NCBI GenBank assembly: GCA_947306605.1
Contig: CAMZHB010000119.1
Location: 1 to 5,750 of the forward strand
Direction of reading: 5' to 3'
From: an uncultured Prevotellaceae bacterium
Lineage (GTDB): Bacteria; Bacteroidota; Bacteroidia; Bacteroidales; Bacteroidaceae
DNA length: 5,750 nt
Shown one piece after another: positions 1 to 5,750 of the stretch; the first letter of the stretch is position 1, and each line of letters opens with the position of its first letter. The position numbers were made by a program, and so were the translations under genes. The notes under the pieces are model-generated. The model searched no databases and was not told the DNA's origin. It saw only the letters and a list, made by a program, of their open reading frames with translations.

Positions 1-778
1 GTTTCGACAGCTTGTCTTGCACCAGCATTAACCTGGAAACGAGGGAGTCGTCTTGTTCGAGCGCTTTAATCACAGTACGGTTTTGCAGACTTTCTTGTAT
101 GATGGCTTGTGCCTTACTGTCACTCTGGCGAATCTTATGTGTGAGCGAGCGCATCTTTTTTACATACATTTTACTGATTAGCAGGAAGCAGGGCATCAGA
201 ACTACAATGACGCAAGCCAATGTTTTGTCCATCAGAAACAGGAATATGAATGCGCCAGTGAATTGTACGATGACGGTAATGAGAGACGGAATGGACTCTG
301 TGGCGAATGAAACAATCTGTGACACATCTTTCTCAATTCGATTTATGACATCGCCGCTATGATATTTTTCCATGCCGCTCCATTTACTCATCAAGACATG
401 CGCAAATAGGCGACGCTGCATCGTATTCTGCGCTTTGACGCCGAGTATGGCGCGAATCCAACGGCTGGCATACGAGAATGCAATTTGTATGGCAATGGTG
501 GCAATGAGAAAAATGGCGGCGCTGGCGAACGTGAATGACTTGTTTTGTCCTGTAGCAATGTCAACGGTCAACTTGGTGCATAAAACAAAGAGCAGGTCCA
601 ACAACACGATAGTCACGCCAATAAATGTATTGAGAAATATTTGTGTTCTGTTTTGCTTGATTTCATCCCAAAGCCACTGTATGATACTCCGCACACTATA
701 ATGCACGTGTTGCTCCTCAGAATCGTGGACTCTGAATTTATCCAAGTATTTGTTGATAAACTTTGAAAGGTAAATCAT
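1..778 (-). CDS. ABC exporter (type I half-transporter), N-terminal membrane domain, partial
   Basis: The reverse strand is open from an ATG at 778-776 to the left edge, giving 259 codons with no stop; the 3' part, including the nucleotide-binding domain, lies outside the window. The product reads as the transmembrane domain of an MsbA/multidrug-type exporter. Hydrophobic helices are visible at about residues 47-70, 82-104, 163-183 and 184-204. The first cytoplasmic loop (about 106-156) has the family pattern, with R-R-L-F-A-H-V-L near 122-129 and S-G-D-V-I-N-R-I near 141-148. The segment I-Q-E-S-L-Q-N-R-T-V-I-K-A near 227-239 matches the conserved second coupling loop. About 45 polar, charged residues precede helix 1, longer than usual. 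It follows nadK by 16 bases on the same strand, so it is probably in its operon. An in-frame TAG inside the end of nadK limits upstream starts, and ATG 778 is the only ATG before codon 120. The substrate (lipid, drug or peptide) cannot be told. The family call is firm. Confidence 0.88.
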   Translation of the reverse strand, partial: MIYLSKFINKYLDKFRVHDSEEQHVHYSVRSIIQWLWDEIKQNRTQIFLNTFIGVTIVLLDLLFVLCTKLTVDIATGQNKSFTFASAAIFLIATIAIQIAFSYASRWIRAILGVKAQNTMQRRLFAHVLMSKWSGMEKYHSGDVINRIEKDVSQIVSFATESIPSLITVIVQFTGAFIFLFLMDKTLACVIVVLMPCFLLISKMYVKKMRSLTHKIRQSDSKAQAIIQESLQNRTVIKALEQDDSLVSRLMLVQDKLSK

Positions 779-794
779 CGGCGTCCAGTTTGAG

Positions 795-1682
795 TTAATT
801 GCGTTGGTCTACACCCCACATAAGTTTATTACGGAGTGTGTCGAAAAAGTTTACATTATTTCTTTTGACAACATGTATTGAGAACGGTGCTTTCCGTATT
901 TTAAGTTCTGTAGAATCGTTGCAACTGATGCTACGTCCGTCAATCGCTGTCAGATAATTGTGATTGCGGCTCTTAATTGACAGTTTGATTGTGATGGTAT
1001 CGTCTAAGACGATAGGACGTACGTTCAAACTGTGTGCGGCAACAGGTGTAAGGACGATGGAGTGGGAGTCTGGTGCAATGATGGGGCCACCTACGCTTAA
1101 CGAATAGCCGGTTGATCCGGTCGGAGTGCTGACAATTAAGCCGTCTGCCTGATATGTGGTCAGATAGTTCCCGTCTATAATGGTGTCAATACGAATCATG
1201 GAGGAATTATCGTGTTTCAAAACTGCCACTTCATTGAGTGCGTATGGATGGGATAGGAATGGTGTTTCACTAGATTGAACTTTGAGCACACTGCGTTTCT
1301 CTATGTGGTATTCATTGTCATATATAGCGGAAACCATTTCGGAAACAGCTTCCGGTGTCACATCTGCTAAAAAGCCCAAGCGGCCTGTGTTGATACCGAT
1401 AATGGGGATTTCTTTCTCTCCGACGCGGGCTGCTGTGTTCAGAAACGTTCCGTCGCCGCCGAAACTTATGGCAAAGTTTGCCGTAAAATCATTATTGTTG
1501 ATGATTTCCACAGCATCAGACGAAACATCTAAAACGTCGTTTATGTATTTATAGAACTCAGACTCCACGGCAAGCGACGCCTCACGCGCCATTAAGAACT
1601 TCAACAAAGCGTTGATGCATTTTGCGTTCTCCAAATGATATTTATTGCCGAAAACGGCAAATTTCAGTTTGTTCTTGTCCAT
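795..1682 (-). CDS. nadK: NAD kinase
   Basis: This cytosolic enzyme phosphorylates NAD at the adenosine 2'-hydroxyl with ATP (some family members use polyphosphate) to make NADP. The 295-residue product has normal family length and all signature motifs in order. An F-G-N stretch lies near residues 11-13 in the N-terminal Rossmann-like part. The catalytic G-G-D-G-T is at 75-79, with Asp77 as the expected general base. N-T-G-R-L-G-F-L-A-D is at 98-107 and N-E of the NAD-binding site at 150-151. The long conserved D-G-L-I-V-S-T-P-T-G-S-T-G-Y is at 180-193, followed by S-V-G-G-P-I, and H-S-L-N-V-R-P at 217-223. The ATG at 1682 directly precedes a lysine-rich start and a beta strand, as in relatives. 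It is the first gene of a leftward unit with the ABC exporter, divergent from pdxJ, and its leader is AT-rich without a Shine-Dalgarno match. Nothing is missing or broken. Confidence 0.97.
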   Translation of the reverse strand: MDKNKLKFAVFGNKYHLENAKCINALLKFLMAREASLAVESEFYKYINDVLDVSSDAVEIINNNDFTANFAISFGGDGTFLNTAARVGEKEIPIIGINTGRLGFLADVTPEAVSEMVSAIYDNEYHIEKRSVLKVQSSETPFLSHPYALNEVAVLKHDNSSMIRIDTIIDGNYLTTYQADGLIVSTPTGSTGYSLSVGGPIIAPDSHSIVLTPVAAHSLNVRPIVLDDTITIKLSIKSRNHNYLTAIDGRSISCNDSTELKIRKAPFSIHVVKRNNVNFFDTLRNKLMWGVDQRN

Positions 1683-1729
1683 TACTTTGTTTTTTCTGTC
1701 TGAATAACTCCGGGGCGGAAAGAAATTAG

Positions 1730-1737
1730 TATTTTTG
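1730..1737 (+). promoter_or_regulatory. Candidate -7 box for the pdxJ-ispD-recG unit
   Basis: TATTTTTG fits the Bacteroidota -7 consensus TAnnTTTG and is followed by CA, as is common for such promoters. A start near 1744 would give a leader of about 60 bases to the pdxJ ATG at 1807. No TTTG or TTG lies 19-20 bases upstream (that position is CT-rich and GC-rich), so the -33 element is missing or degenerate and the call is tentative. Confidence 0.42.
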
Positions 1738-1750
1738 CAAAGAGTATCAG

Positions 1751-1758
1751 CAAAAATA
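1751..1758 (-). promoter_or_regulatory. Candidate -7 box for the nadK-ABC exporter unit
   Basis: Read on the minus strand this is TATTTTTG, again TAnnTTTG. Transcription would start near 1744 and run leftward, giving a leader of about 60 bases before the nadK ATG at 1682. The nearest upstream TTTG on this strand (1792-1789) is about 30 bases away, too far for the usual 19-20 spacing, so the -33 element is not convincing. Confidence 0.4.
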
Positions 1759-1806
1759 CAAAAAAAATACGTAGTGAAGTATTATTGACAAAAAATTGTG
1801 TAGAAA

Positions 1807-2517
1807 ATGACCAGACTTAGCGTAAACATAAATAAAATTGCCACTCTCCGCAATGCACGCGGTGGCAACAACCCTAACGTTTTGAATGTGGCTTTAGACT
1901 TGGAGATGTACGGAGCTCAAGGCATCACAGTCCATCCCCGTCCTGACGAACGCCATATTAAGTATAACGATGTTCTGGAACTTCGCCCTGCTATTCGGAC
2001 AGAGTTTAATATAGAAGGCTTTCCTGACGAACGTCTGATTGATTTGGTTCTTAAAGTGTCCCCTTCTCAGGTAACATTAGTCCCAGACAGTCCAGAGCAA
2101 ATCACATCTAATACCGGCTGGAATACGAAAGAGAATCAGAATTTCCTAGTTCCGATAATTGATGTTTTTAAAAAGGCTGGCATAAGGACATCTGTTTTTG
2201 TTAATGCTGAAGAAGAAATGGTGCTATATGCGGCTAAGGCCGGTGCAGATAGGGTGGAACTTTACACGGAACCTTATGCCAGCCATTATAAAAACAAAAC
2301 GGAAGCTATCAAGCCCTTTGTTCGGGCTGCCATGAAGGCACGTGAATTAGGATTAGGTTTGAATGCCGGGCACGATTTGTCCCTAGAAAATTTGAAATAC
2401 TTTCATGTTACCATTCCTTGGCTTGATGAAGTAAGCATTGGACACGCTCTGATTTGTGACGCCCTGTATATGGGTTTGCAAAAGACCGTTGAAGCCTACT
2501 TAAAATGCCTGAATTAA
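1807..2517 (+). CDS. pdxJ: Pyridoxine 5'-phosphate synthase
   Basis: PdxJ condenses 1-deoxy-D-xylulose 5-phosphate with 3-amino-2-oxopropyl phosphate to give pyridoxine 5'-phosphate, the ring-closing step of the DXP-dependent vitamin B6 pathway in the cytoplasm. The 236-residue product is a TIM-barrel protein close to the usual length of about 240. Expected active-site residues, by comparison with the E. coli enzyme, are present: Asn7 and Arg18 in the N-terminal motif, His43, Arg45 and His50 in [10 protein letters not shown], Glu70 in F-N-I-E-G, Thr100, His189 in N-A-G-H, and I-G-H at 211-213. The motif after Asn7 reads N-I-N-K where E. coli has N-I-D-H; I recall this as the usual form in Bacteroidota. 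The ATG at 1807 starts the first beta strand directly, matching relatives. It is the first gene of a tight cluster with ispD and recG and is divergent from nadK. Confidence 0.97.
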   Translation: MTRLSVNINKIATLRNARGGNNPNVLNVALDLEMYGAQGITVHPRPDERHIKYNDVLELRPAIRTEFNIEGFPDERLIDLVLKVSPSQVTLVPDSPEQITSNTGWNTKENQNFLVPIIDVFKKAGIRTSVFVNAEEEMVLYAAKAGADRVELYTEPYASHYKNKTEAIKPFVRAAMKARELGLGLNAGHDLSLENLKYFHVTIPWLDEVSIGHALICDALYMGLQKTVEAYLKCLN

Positions 2518-2520
2518 TAA

Positions 2521-3213
2521 ATGAATTCCGACATGGATGCTGTTATTGTTGTAGCTGGTGGTAAGGGGGTGCGAATGGGAAGCGACGTTCCCAAGCAATT
2601 TGTGCCATTATGTGGCCTGCCAGTTCTTATGCATACGCTATATCGTATCAGAGAAGCGGTTCCGGGGGCGGAAATAATTGTTGTACTGCCTCGGGAACAT
2701 AAGGATTATTGGCTTACTCTTTGTGGCAGATATCACTTTACCGTTCCTCACCGGACGGTAGCGGGAGGTAGCAGCCGCTATGAGTCGGTTAGTAATGGTC
2801 TAAATGCATGTCATGTTTCGGCAGATTCGATTATCGCTGTTCATGACGGTGTAAGACCCTTTGTGAGTGTTGACGTAATTAAACGGAGTTTTGAGATTGT
2901 TCGGGAGAAGCTTGCGGTTGTACCTGCGGTAAACCCAGTAGAAACGTTGCGCACGGGAAGTATGGACGACTCAAGGAGACTATCCCGTGACGCATGTTGG
3001 TTGGTACAGACTCCTCAGGTGTTTATGGCAAGCGTCATCAAGGAGGCGTATAAGCAGGAATACGATATGAGTTTCACTGACGATGCATCTGTTGTGGAAT
3101 CGACGGGACACAGAATTACTTTAATTGAAGGTAATCGCGAGAATGTTAAGCTTACGACGCCCATGGATTTGGCATGGGCTGAAGCATGGTTGACCCAGAA
3201 AAAGGCGAGATAG
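2521..3213 (+). CDS. ispD: 2-C-methyl-D-erythritol 4-phosphate cytidylyltransferase
   Basis: IspD transfers CMP from CTP to 2-C-methyl-D-erythritol 4-phosphate, giving CDP-methylerythritol and pyrophosphate in the MEP route to isoprenoid precursors. The 230-residue product is a single nucleotidyltransferase domain of standard length, with no fused IspF. The CTP-binding loop is V-A-G-G-K-G-V-R-M-G at 11-20 (Arg18 corresponding to the catalytic Arg), followed by P-K-Q-F at 24-27. Further matches are G-G-S-S-R-Y-E-S-V at 82-90, V-H-D-G-V-R-P-F at 107-114 (substrate-contacting Asp109), V-Q-T-P-Q-V-F at 162-168, T-D-D-A-S at 186-190, and E-N-V-K-L-T-T-P at 207-214 with Lys210. The ATG at 2521 lies 3 bases after the pdxJ stop, and those 3 bases are a second TAA. 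A second in-frame ATG at 2533 would give a start nearer that of many relatives. Either choice leaves the domain intact. Confidence 0.96.
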   Translation: MNSDMDAVIVVAGGKGVRMGSDVPKQFVPLCGLPVLMHTLYRIREAVPGAEIIVVLPREHKDYWLTLCGRYHFTVPHRTVAGGSSRYESVSNGLNACHVSADSIIAVHDGVRPFVSVDVIKRSFEIVREKLAVVPAVNPVETLRTGSMDDSRRLSRDACWLVQTPQVFMASVIKEAYKQEYDMSFTDDASVVESTGHRITLIEGNRENVKLTTPMDLAWAEAWLTQKKAR

Positions 3214-3215
3214 AG

Positions 3216-5321
3216 ATGTATGATGTATTGTCCCAGAACATTCAGTATTTACATGGTGTGGGGCCGCGCCGTGCCCAATTACTGAACGAAGAACTCGGGA
3301 TATATACACTGCATGACCTGTTGTATCATTTTCCTTACAGGTATATTGACCGCTCCCGTATATATACTGTACACGACCTTTCGGATGGTATGCAATATGT
3401 GCAATTGAAAGGGAGGATTCTTGGATATGAGACACTCGGTAAGGGGAGCGCACGGCGCATTGAGGCAGATTTTACAGACGGAACGGGATATGTTCGTTTG
3501 GTGTGGTTTAAAGGTTTGAAGTATGTCGAGCGTACTTTGAAGACAGGTGTGACTTATTTGTTGCTTGGTAAACCTACATTATTTAATAACAGATTTAATA
3601 TTGCCCATCCCGAACTGGATGTGTTAAAAGATGACAGTTCGTTGGACGGAATCACAGGTTTGCGTCCTGTGTATCGGGTTACGGAGAAAATGAAGCGTTC
3701 TGGTCTCACTTCGGGCGCTATTGAGGAAATGGTTGATGCGGTTTTTTCTCAATTGAAGGGATTGAGCATTGCAGAGACGTTGCCTGACTATCTTCTTTCC
3801 CGATGTCATCTGATGGGACTCAACGATGCTATACGCAAAATCCATCATCCTGAAAGTCTCAGTGTGATTCCGTCGGTTGAGCTGCGGCTAAAGTTTGAGG
3901 AACTGTTTTATGTGCAATTGGATGTCCTCAGTTATGCTAAAGACCGTGTTATCAAGTATCGTGGTTTCCGTTTTTCTCGAGTCGGTGACTATTTTATGCG
4001 CTTTTATCATGAGTGTCTGCCTTTCGAGTTGACTTCTGCGCAAAAGAGGGTCATACGTGAAATCCGGCATGATTTAGGCAGCGGTCGCCAGATGAATCGT
4101 CTTTTGCAGGGAGATGTGGGCAGTGGAAAGACTATGGTATCTGTGATGACCATGCTCATAGGTATTGACAACGATTATCAATCTTGCATCATGGCACCCA
4201 CGGAAATTTTGGCGGAACAACATTGTGCTACGATGCAAAGGCTGCTTGGTCCGATCGGTGTCCGTGTGGAATTATTGACAGGTACAGTTAAAGGAAAGCG
4301 TCGCCAATCTGTGCTGGATGGTTTGCAAGACGGAAGCATTCATGTTTTGGTCGGGACTCACGCACTGCTGGAAGACACGGTTAATTTCAAAAATTTGGGC
4401 GTTGCAGTCATAGATGAACAACACCGTTTCGGAGTTGAGCAACGCTCGAGGCTTTGGCTGAAAAACGAGTTTCCACCTCATATTTTGGTAATGACGGCTA
4501 CGCCGATTCCTCGCACACTTGCGATGACGGTTTATGGAGATTTGGACGTTTCAGTCATAGATGAGTTGCCGCCAGGCCGAAAACAGATAAAGACAGCCCA
4601 CTTTTATGACAAGGCTGTCGAACAACGGGTGCAACTGGTCCGTTCTGAAGTGGCAAAAGGGCATCAAGTGTATTTTGTATACCCGCTTATTAAAGAGAGT
4701 GAGAAAAGTGATTTGAAGAATCTCGAAGAAGGATTCCGCCAAATCTGTAAACAATTTCCCGACCTCAATGTCGGGATGCTGCATGGCAAAATGAAACCAT
4801 CGGAAAAGAACGACGTGATGCAGTCATTCGCATCTGGTGAACTCCATCTGCTGGTTTCCACTACGGTGATTGAAGTTGGTGTAGATGTTCCCAATGCTTC
4901 TGTGATGATTATTGAGAATGCAGAGCGCTTTGGTCTTGCCCAGCTGCATCAACTCCGAGGTCGGGTGGGGCGTGGTGCAGAGCAAAGCTATTGTGTCCTG
5001 GTTACAGGCTACAAACTCTCAGAAAATACACGCCGTCGCGTAGAAATTATGTGTGAAACCACAGATGGTTTCCGCATAGCTGAAGAAGATTTGAAACTTC
5101 GCGGACCTGGCGATTTGGAAGGCACGCAACAGAGCGGCGTAATCTTCACTTTCAAAATTGCAAATATAGCCCGTGACGGAGAATTGTTGCAACAGGCCCG
5201 CGAAGTAGCGAGACAGGTCGTTGATGAAGACCCCATGCACGAGTTGCCTCAAAATAAAATACTCTGGTCTCAGCTTAAACTCCAGAGAAAAACAAACACG
5301 AATTGGGCGGCAATCTCATAA
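3216..5321 (+). CDS. recG: ATP-dependent DNA helicase RecG
   Basis: RecG is a superfamily 2 double-stranded DNA translocase that reverses stalled forks and remodels Holliday junctions, R-loops and D-loops. From ATG 3216 it is 701 residues, usual for the family. An N-terminal helix-hairpin region has L-H-G-V-G-P-R-R at 12-19. The OB-fold wedge domain runs through A-D-F-T-D-G-T-G near 84-91. The helicase lobes follow: Walker A G-D-V-G-S-G-K-T at 299-306, Walker B D-E-Q-H at 400-403, T-A-T-P at 427-430, T-T-V-I-E-V-G-V-D-V-P near 549-559, and the arginine-rich Q-L-R-G-R-V-G-R-G at 579-587. The C-terminal accessory part has R-G-P-G-D-L-E-G-T at 629-637, typical of RecG. I chose ATG 3216, 2 bases past the ispD stop, because relatives begin M-x-D close to the first helix. 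The frame also opens at ATG 3186, inside ispD, which would add 10 polar residues. It is likely co-transcribed with pdxJ and ispD. No clear terminator hairpin follows. Confidence 0.97.
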   Translation: MYDVLSQNIQYLHGVGPRRAQLLNEELGIYTLHDLLYHFPYRYIDRSRIYTVHDLSDGMQYVQLKGRILGYETLGKGSARRIEADFTDGTGYVRLVWFKGLKYVERTLKTGVTYLLLGKPTLFNNRFNIAHPELDVLKDDSSLDGITGLRPVYRVTEKMKRSGLTSGAIEEMVDAVFSQLKGLSIAETLPDYLLSRCHLMGLNDAIRKIHHPESLSVIPSVELRLKFEELFYVQLDVLSYAKDRVIKYRGFRFSRVGDYFMRFYHECLPFELTSAQKRVIREIRHDLGSGRQMNRLLQGDVGSGKTMVSVMTMLIGIDNDYQSCIMAPTEILAEQHCATMQRLLGPIGVRVELLTGTVKGKRRQSVLDGLQDGSIHVLVGTHALLEDTVNFKNLGVAVIDEQHRFGVEQRSRLWLKNEFPPHILVMTATPIPRTLAMTVYGDLDVSVIDELPPGRKQIKTAHFYDKAVEQRVQLVRSEVAKGHQVYFVYPLIKESEKSDLKNLEEGFRQICKQFPDLNVGMLHGKMKPSEKNDVMQSFASGELHLLVSTTVIEVGVDVPNASVMIIENAERFGLAQLHQLRGRVGRGAEQSYCVLVTGYKLSENTRRRVEIMCETTDGFRIAEEDLKLRGPGDLEGTQQSGVIFTFKIANIARDGELLQQAREVARQVVDEDPMHELPQNKILWSQLKLQRKTNTNWAAIS

Positions 5322-5347
5322 AAAACCTTAAGTGTCAGTCATTATAT

Positions 5348-5378
5348 TTTGCAATTCAAACAATAATTCGTATCTTTG
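5348..5378 (+). promoter_or_regulatory. Bacteroidota-type promoter for the M23 peptidase gene
   Basis: A TTTG at 5348-5351 and a TATCTTTG at 5371-5378 are separated by 19 bases, matching the Bacteroidota housekeeping promoter (TTTG near -33, TAnnTTTG near -7). A start near 5385 would give a short AT-rich leader of about 35 bases before the ATG at 5419. It lies in the gap after recG, so the peptidase gene is probably its own transcription unit. This is the best promoter match in the window. Confidence 0.75.
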
Positions 5379-5398
5379 CAACGTTATAATAACGAATT
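5365..5398. repeat. Inverted repeats around the peptidase promoter start region
   Basis: AATTCGT at 5365-5371 and ACGAATT at 5392-5398 are perfect 7-base inverted arms flanking the -7 box and the expected start site. Nested inside is CGTTAT (5382-5387), one base, then ATAACG (5389-5394), a short palindrome near the expected first transcribed base. These could be an operator or a leader structure, but short AT-rich repeats also arise by chance here. Confidence 0.35.
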
Positions 5399-5418
5399 CC
5401 CATTTGAAACGTCATATA

Positions 5419-5750
5419 ATGATATATAAAACCATCAAAACAGCCCTTATTTCAAGCCTTAGCCTATTTGCTTTTATCACTGTGGCCCAAGCGCAAGATT
5501 TAATGGCCCGTCAGGCAAACATGGACCGACAACTTCGGGCCGTCGATTCAGTTATTTTGCGTCGTACCATACAAAAAGAACGTAGTTACAATCTCGGCAA
5601 CCTTTATACCTCATGGGATAATTCAGGTTCCGATGTTTTTCATAACCAGGCCAAACCTCTGTATTACAAAATTGATCTTCGTGGCTTCACTATGCCAACT
5701 CCGAGCCGTCAGGTTACTTCTAACTTCGGTTATCGTCGACAATTCCGTCG
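5419..5750 (+). CDS. Secreted M23-family metallopeptidase, N-terminal part (partial)
   Basis: The frame is open from ATG 5419 to the right edge (110 codons plus two bases). Residues 1-25 look like a Sec signal peptide: lysines at 4 and 7, a hydrophobic core at about 9-23, and A-Q-A before Q-D as a likely signal peptidase I site. A polar, arginine-rich mature N-terminus follows. The visible end reads P-T-P-S-R-Q-V-T-S-N-F-G-Y-R-R, the usual lead-in to an M23 (LytM/lysostaphin-type) zinc peptidase domain, whose first zinc-binding His normally lies within about ten residues after F-G-x-R, just beyond the window. Such enzymes usually cut peptide cross-links in peptidoglycan in the periplasm or at the outer envelope; some are degenerate and only regulate amidases. 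The metal ligands cannot be checked here. A strong promoter match lies 40 bases upstream, suggesting transcription independent of recG. Confidence 0.8.
   Translation, partial: MIYKTIKTALISSLSLFAFITVAQAQDLMARQANMDRQLRAVDSVILRRTIQKERSYNLGNLYTSWDNSGSDVFHNQAKPLYYKIDLRGFTMPTPSRQVTSNFGYRRQFR

Larger units (their letters stand above)
1729..1759. repeat. Perfect inverted repeat in the nadK/pdxJ divergent intergenic region
   Basis: GTATTTTTGC at 1729-1738 is the exact reverse complement of GCAAAAATAC at 1750-1759, with an 11-base spacer. Each arm contains a TAnnTTTG promoter-type box on its own strand, so the symmetry may simply reflect two facing promoters. It could also be an operator that lets one regulator control both directions. 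The low GC of the arms argues against a strong terminator hairpin. Confidence 0.7.

Noticed and set aside
12..701. Two long plus-strand open frames (12-362 and 372-701) opposite the ABC exporter
   Set aside because: The minus strand is continuously open here and encodes recognisable exporter helices and coupling-loop motifs. The plus-strand translations are Cys- and Met-rich without family resemblance, and are mirror products of the real gene.
1282..1554. Plus-strand 90-residue open frame opposite nadK
   Set aside because: It lies antisense within the most conserved part of nadK, and its translation shows no domain, signal peptide or plausible leader.
1785..1790. TTGACA resembling a sigma-70 -35 box just before pdxJ
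   Set aside because: Bacteroidota housekeeping promoters do not use this element, no matching -10 hexamer follows, and the start it would imply falls inside the coding region.
3121..3453. Minus-strand 110-residue open frame across the ispD-recG junction
   Set aside because: It spans two well-supported genes on the other strand and its translation resembles no protein family. The other minus-strand frames inside recG (for example 4551-4784 and 5009-5252) fail for the same reason.
5322..5347. Possible terminator after recG
   Set aside because: I found only weak AT-rich partial complementarity and no GC-rich stem followed by a T-run, so no terminator is called. recG transcripts may read into the peptidase gene.
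1..5750. Mobile element, CRISPR array, tRNA/rRNA gene, defence cassette or toxin-antitoxin pair
   Set aside because: Nearly every base is accounted for by housekeeping or envelope genes. The two gaps above 90 bases (124 and 97) hold promoter-like elements only, with no repeat arrays, terminal repeats or structured RNA signatures.

Overview
The window looks like ordinary core chromosome of a member of the Bacteroidota, most likely order Bacteroidales. Three things point there: protein wording (PdxJ with an N-I-N-K-I-A-T start, RecG ending in N-W-A-A-I-S, a compact NAD kinase with an F-G-N start); promoter-like boxes of the TAnnTTTG type with an upstream TTTG; and AT-rich gene leaders with no clear Shine-Dalgarno sequences. 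Genus cannot be fixed from this much sequence.

Layout. On the minus strand, reading leftward from about position 1744, lies a two-gene unit: nadK (NAD kinase, 1682-795) and, 16 bases after it, an ABC exporter gene (778 to beyond the left edge) of which only the membrane-domain portion is present. A 124-base divergent intergenic region (1683-1806) separates this unit from a plus-strand cluster. It holds a perfect 10-base inverted repeat whose arms each contain a TAnnTTTG box, one for each direction. The plus-strand cluster is pdxJ (1807-2517), ispD (2521-3213) and recG (3216-5321), separated by only 3 and 2 bases, so almost certainly co-transcribed. After a 97-base gap with a well-formed Bacteroidota-type promoter (5348-5378), a secreted M23-type peptidase gene starts at 5419 and runs off the right edge.

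Function. The genes are mainly housekeeping: NADP supply (NadK), vitamin B6 synthesis (PdxJ), isoprenoid precursors by the MEP pathway (IspD), replication-fork and recombination-intermediate processing (RecG), and envelope functions at both ends. PdxJ uses 1-deoxy-D-xylulose 5-phosphate directly, and IspD acts two steps below the same metabolite, so the first two genes of the cluster share a branch point. RecG has no evident metabolic link to them.

I found no mobile element, CRISPR array, RNA gene, toxin-antitoxin pair or defence system, and no sign of an undescribed system. The points worth a second look are small: promoter architecture, a family-variant PdxJ active-site motif, start-codon choices and an N-terminal extension on the ABC exporter.
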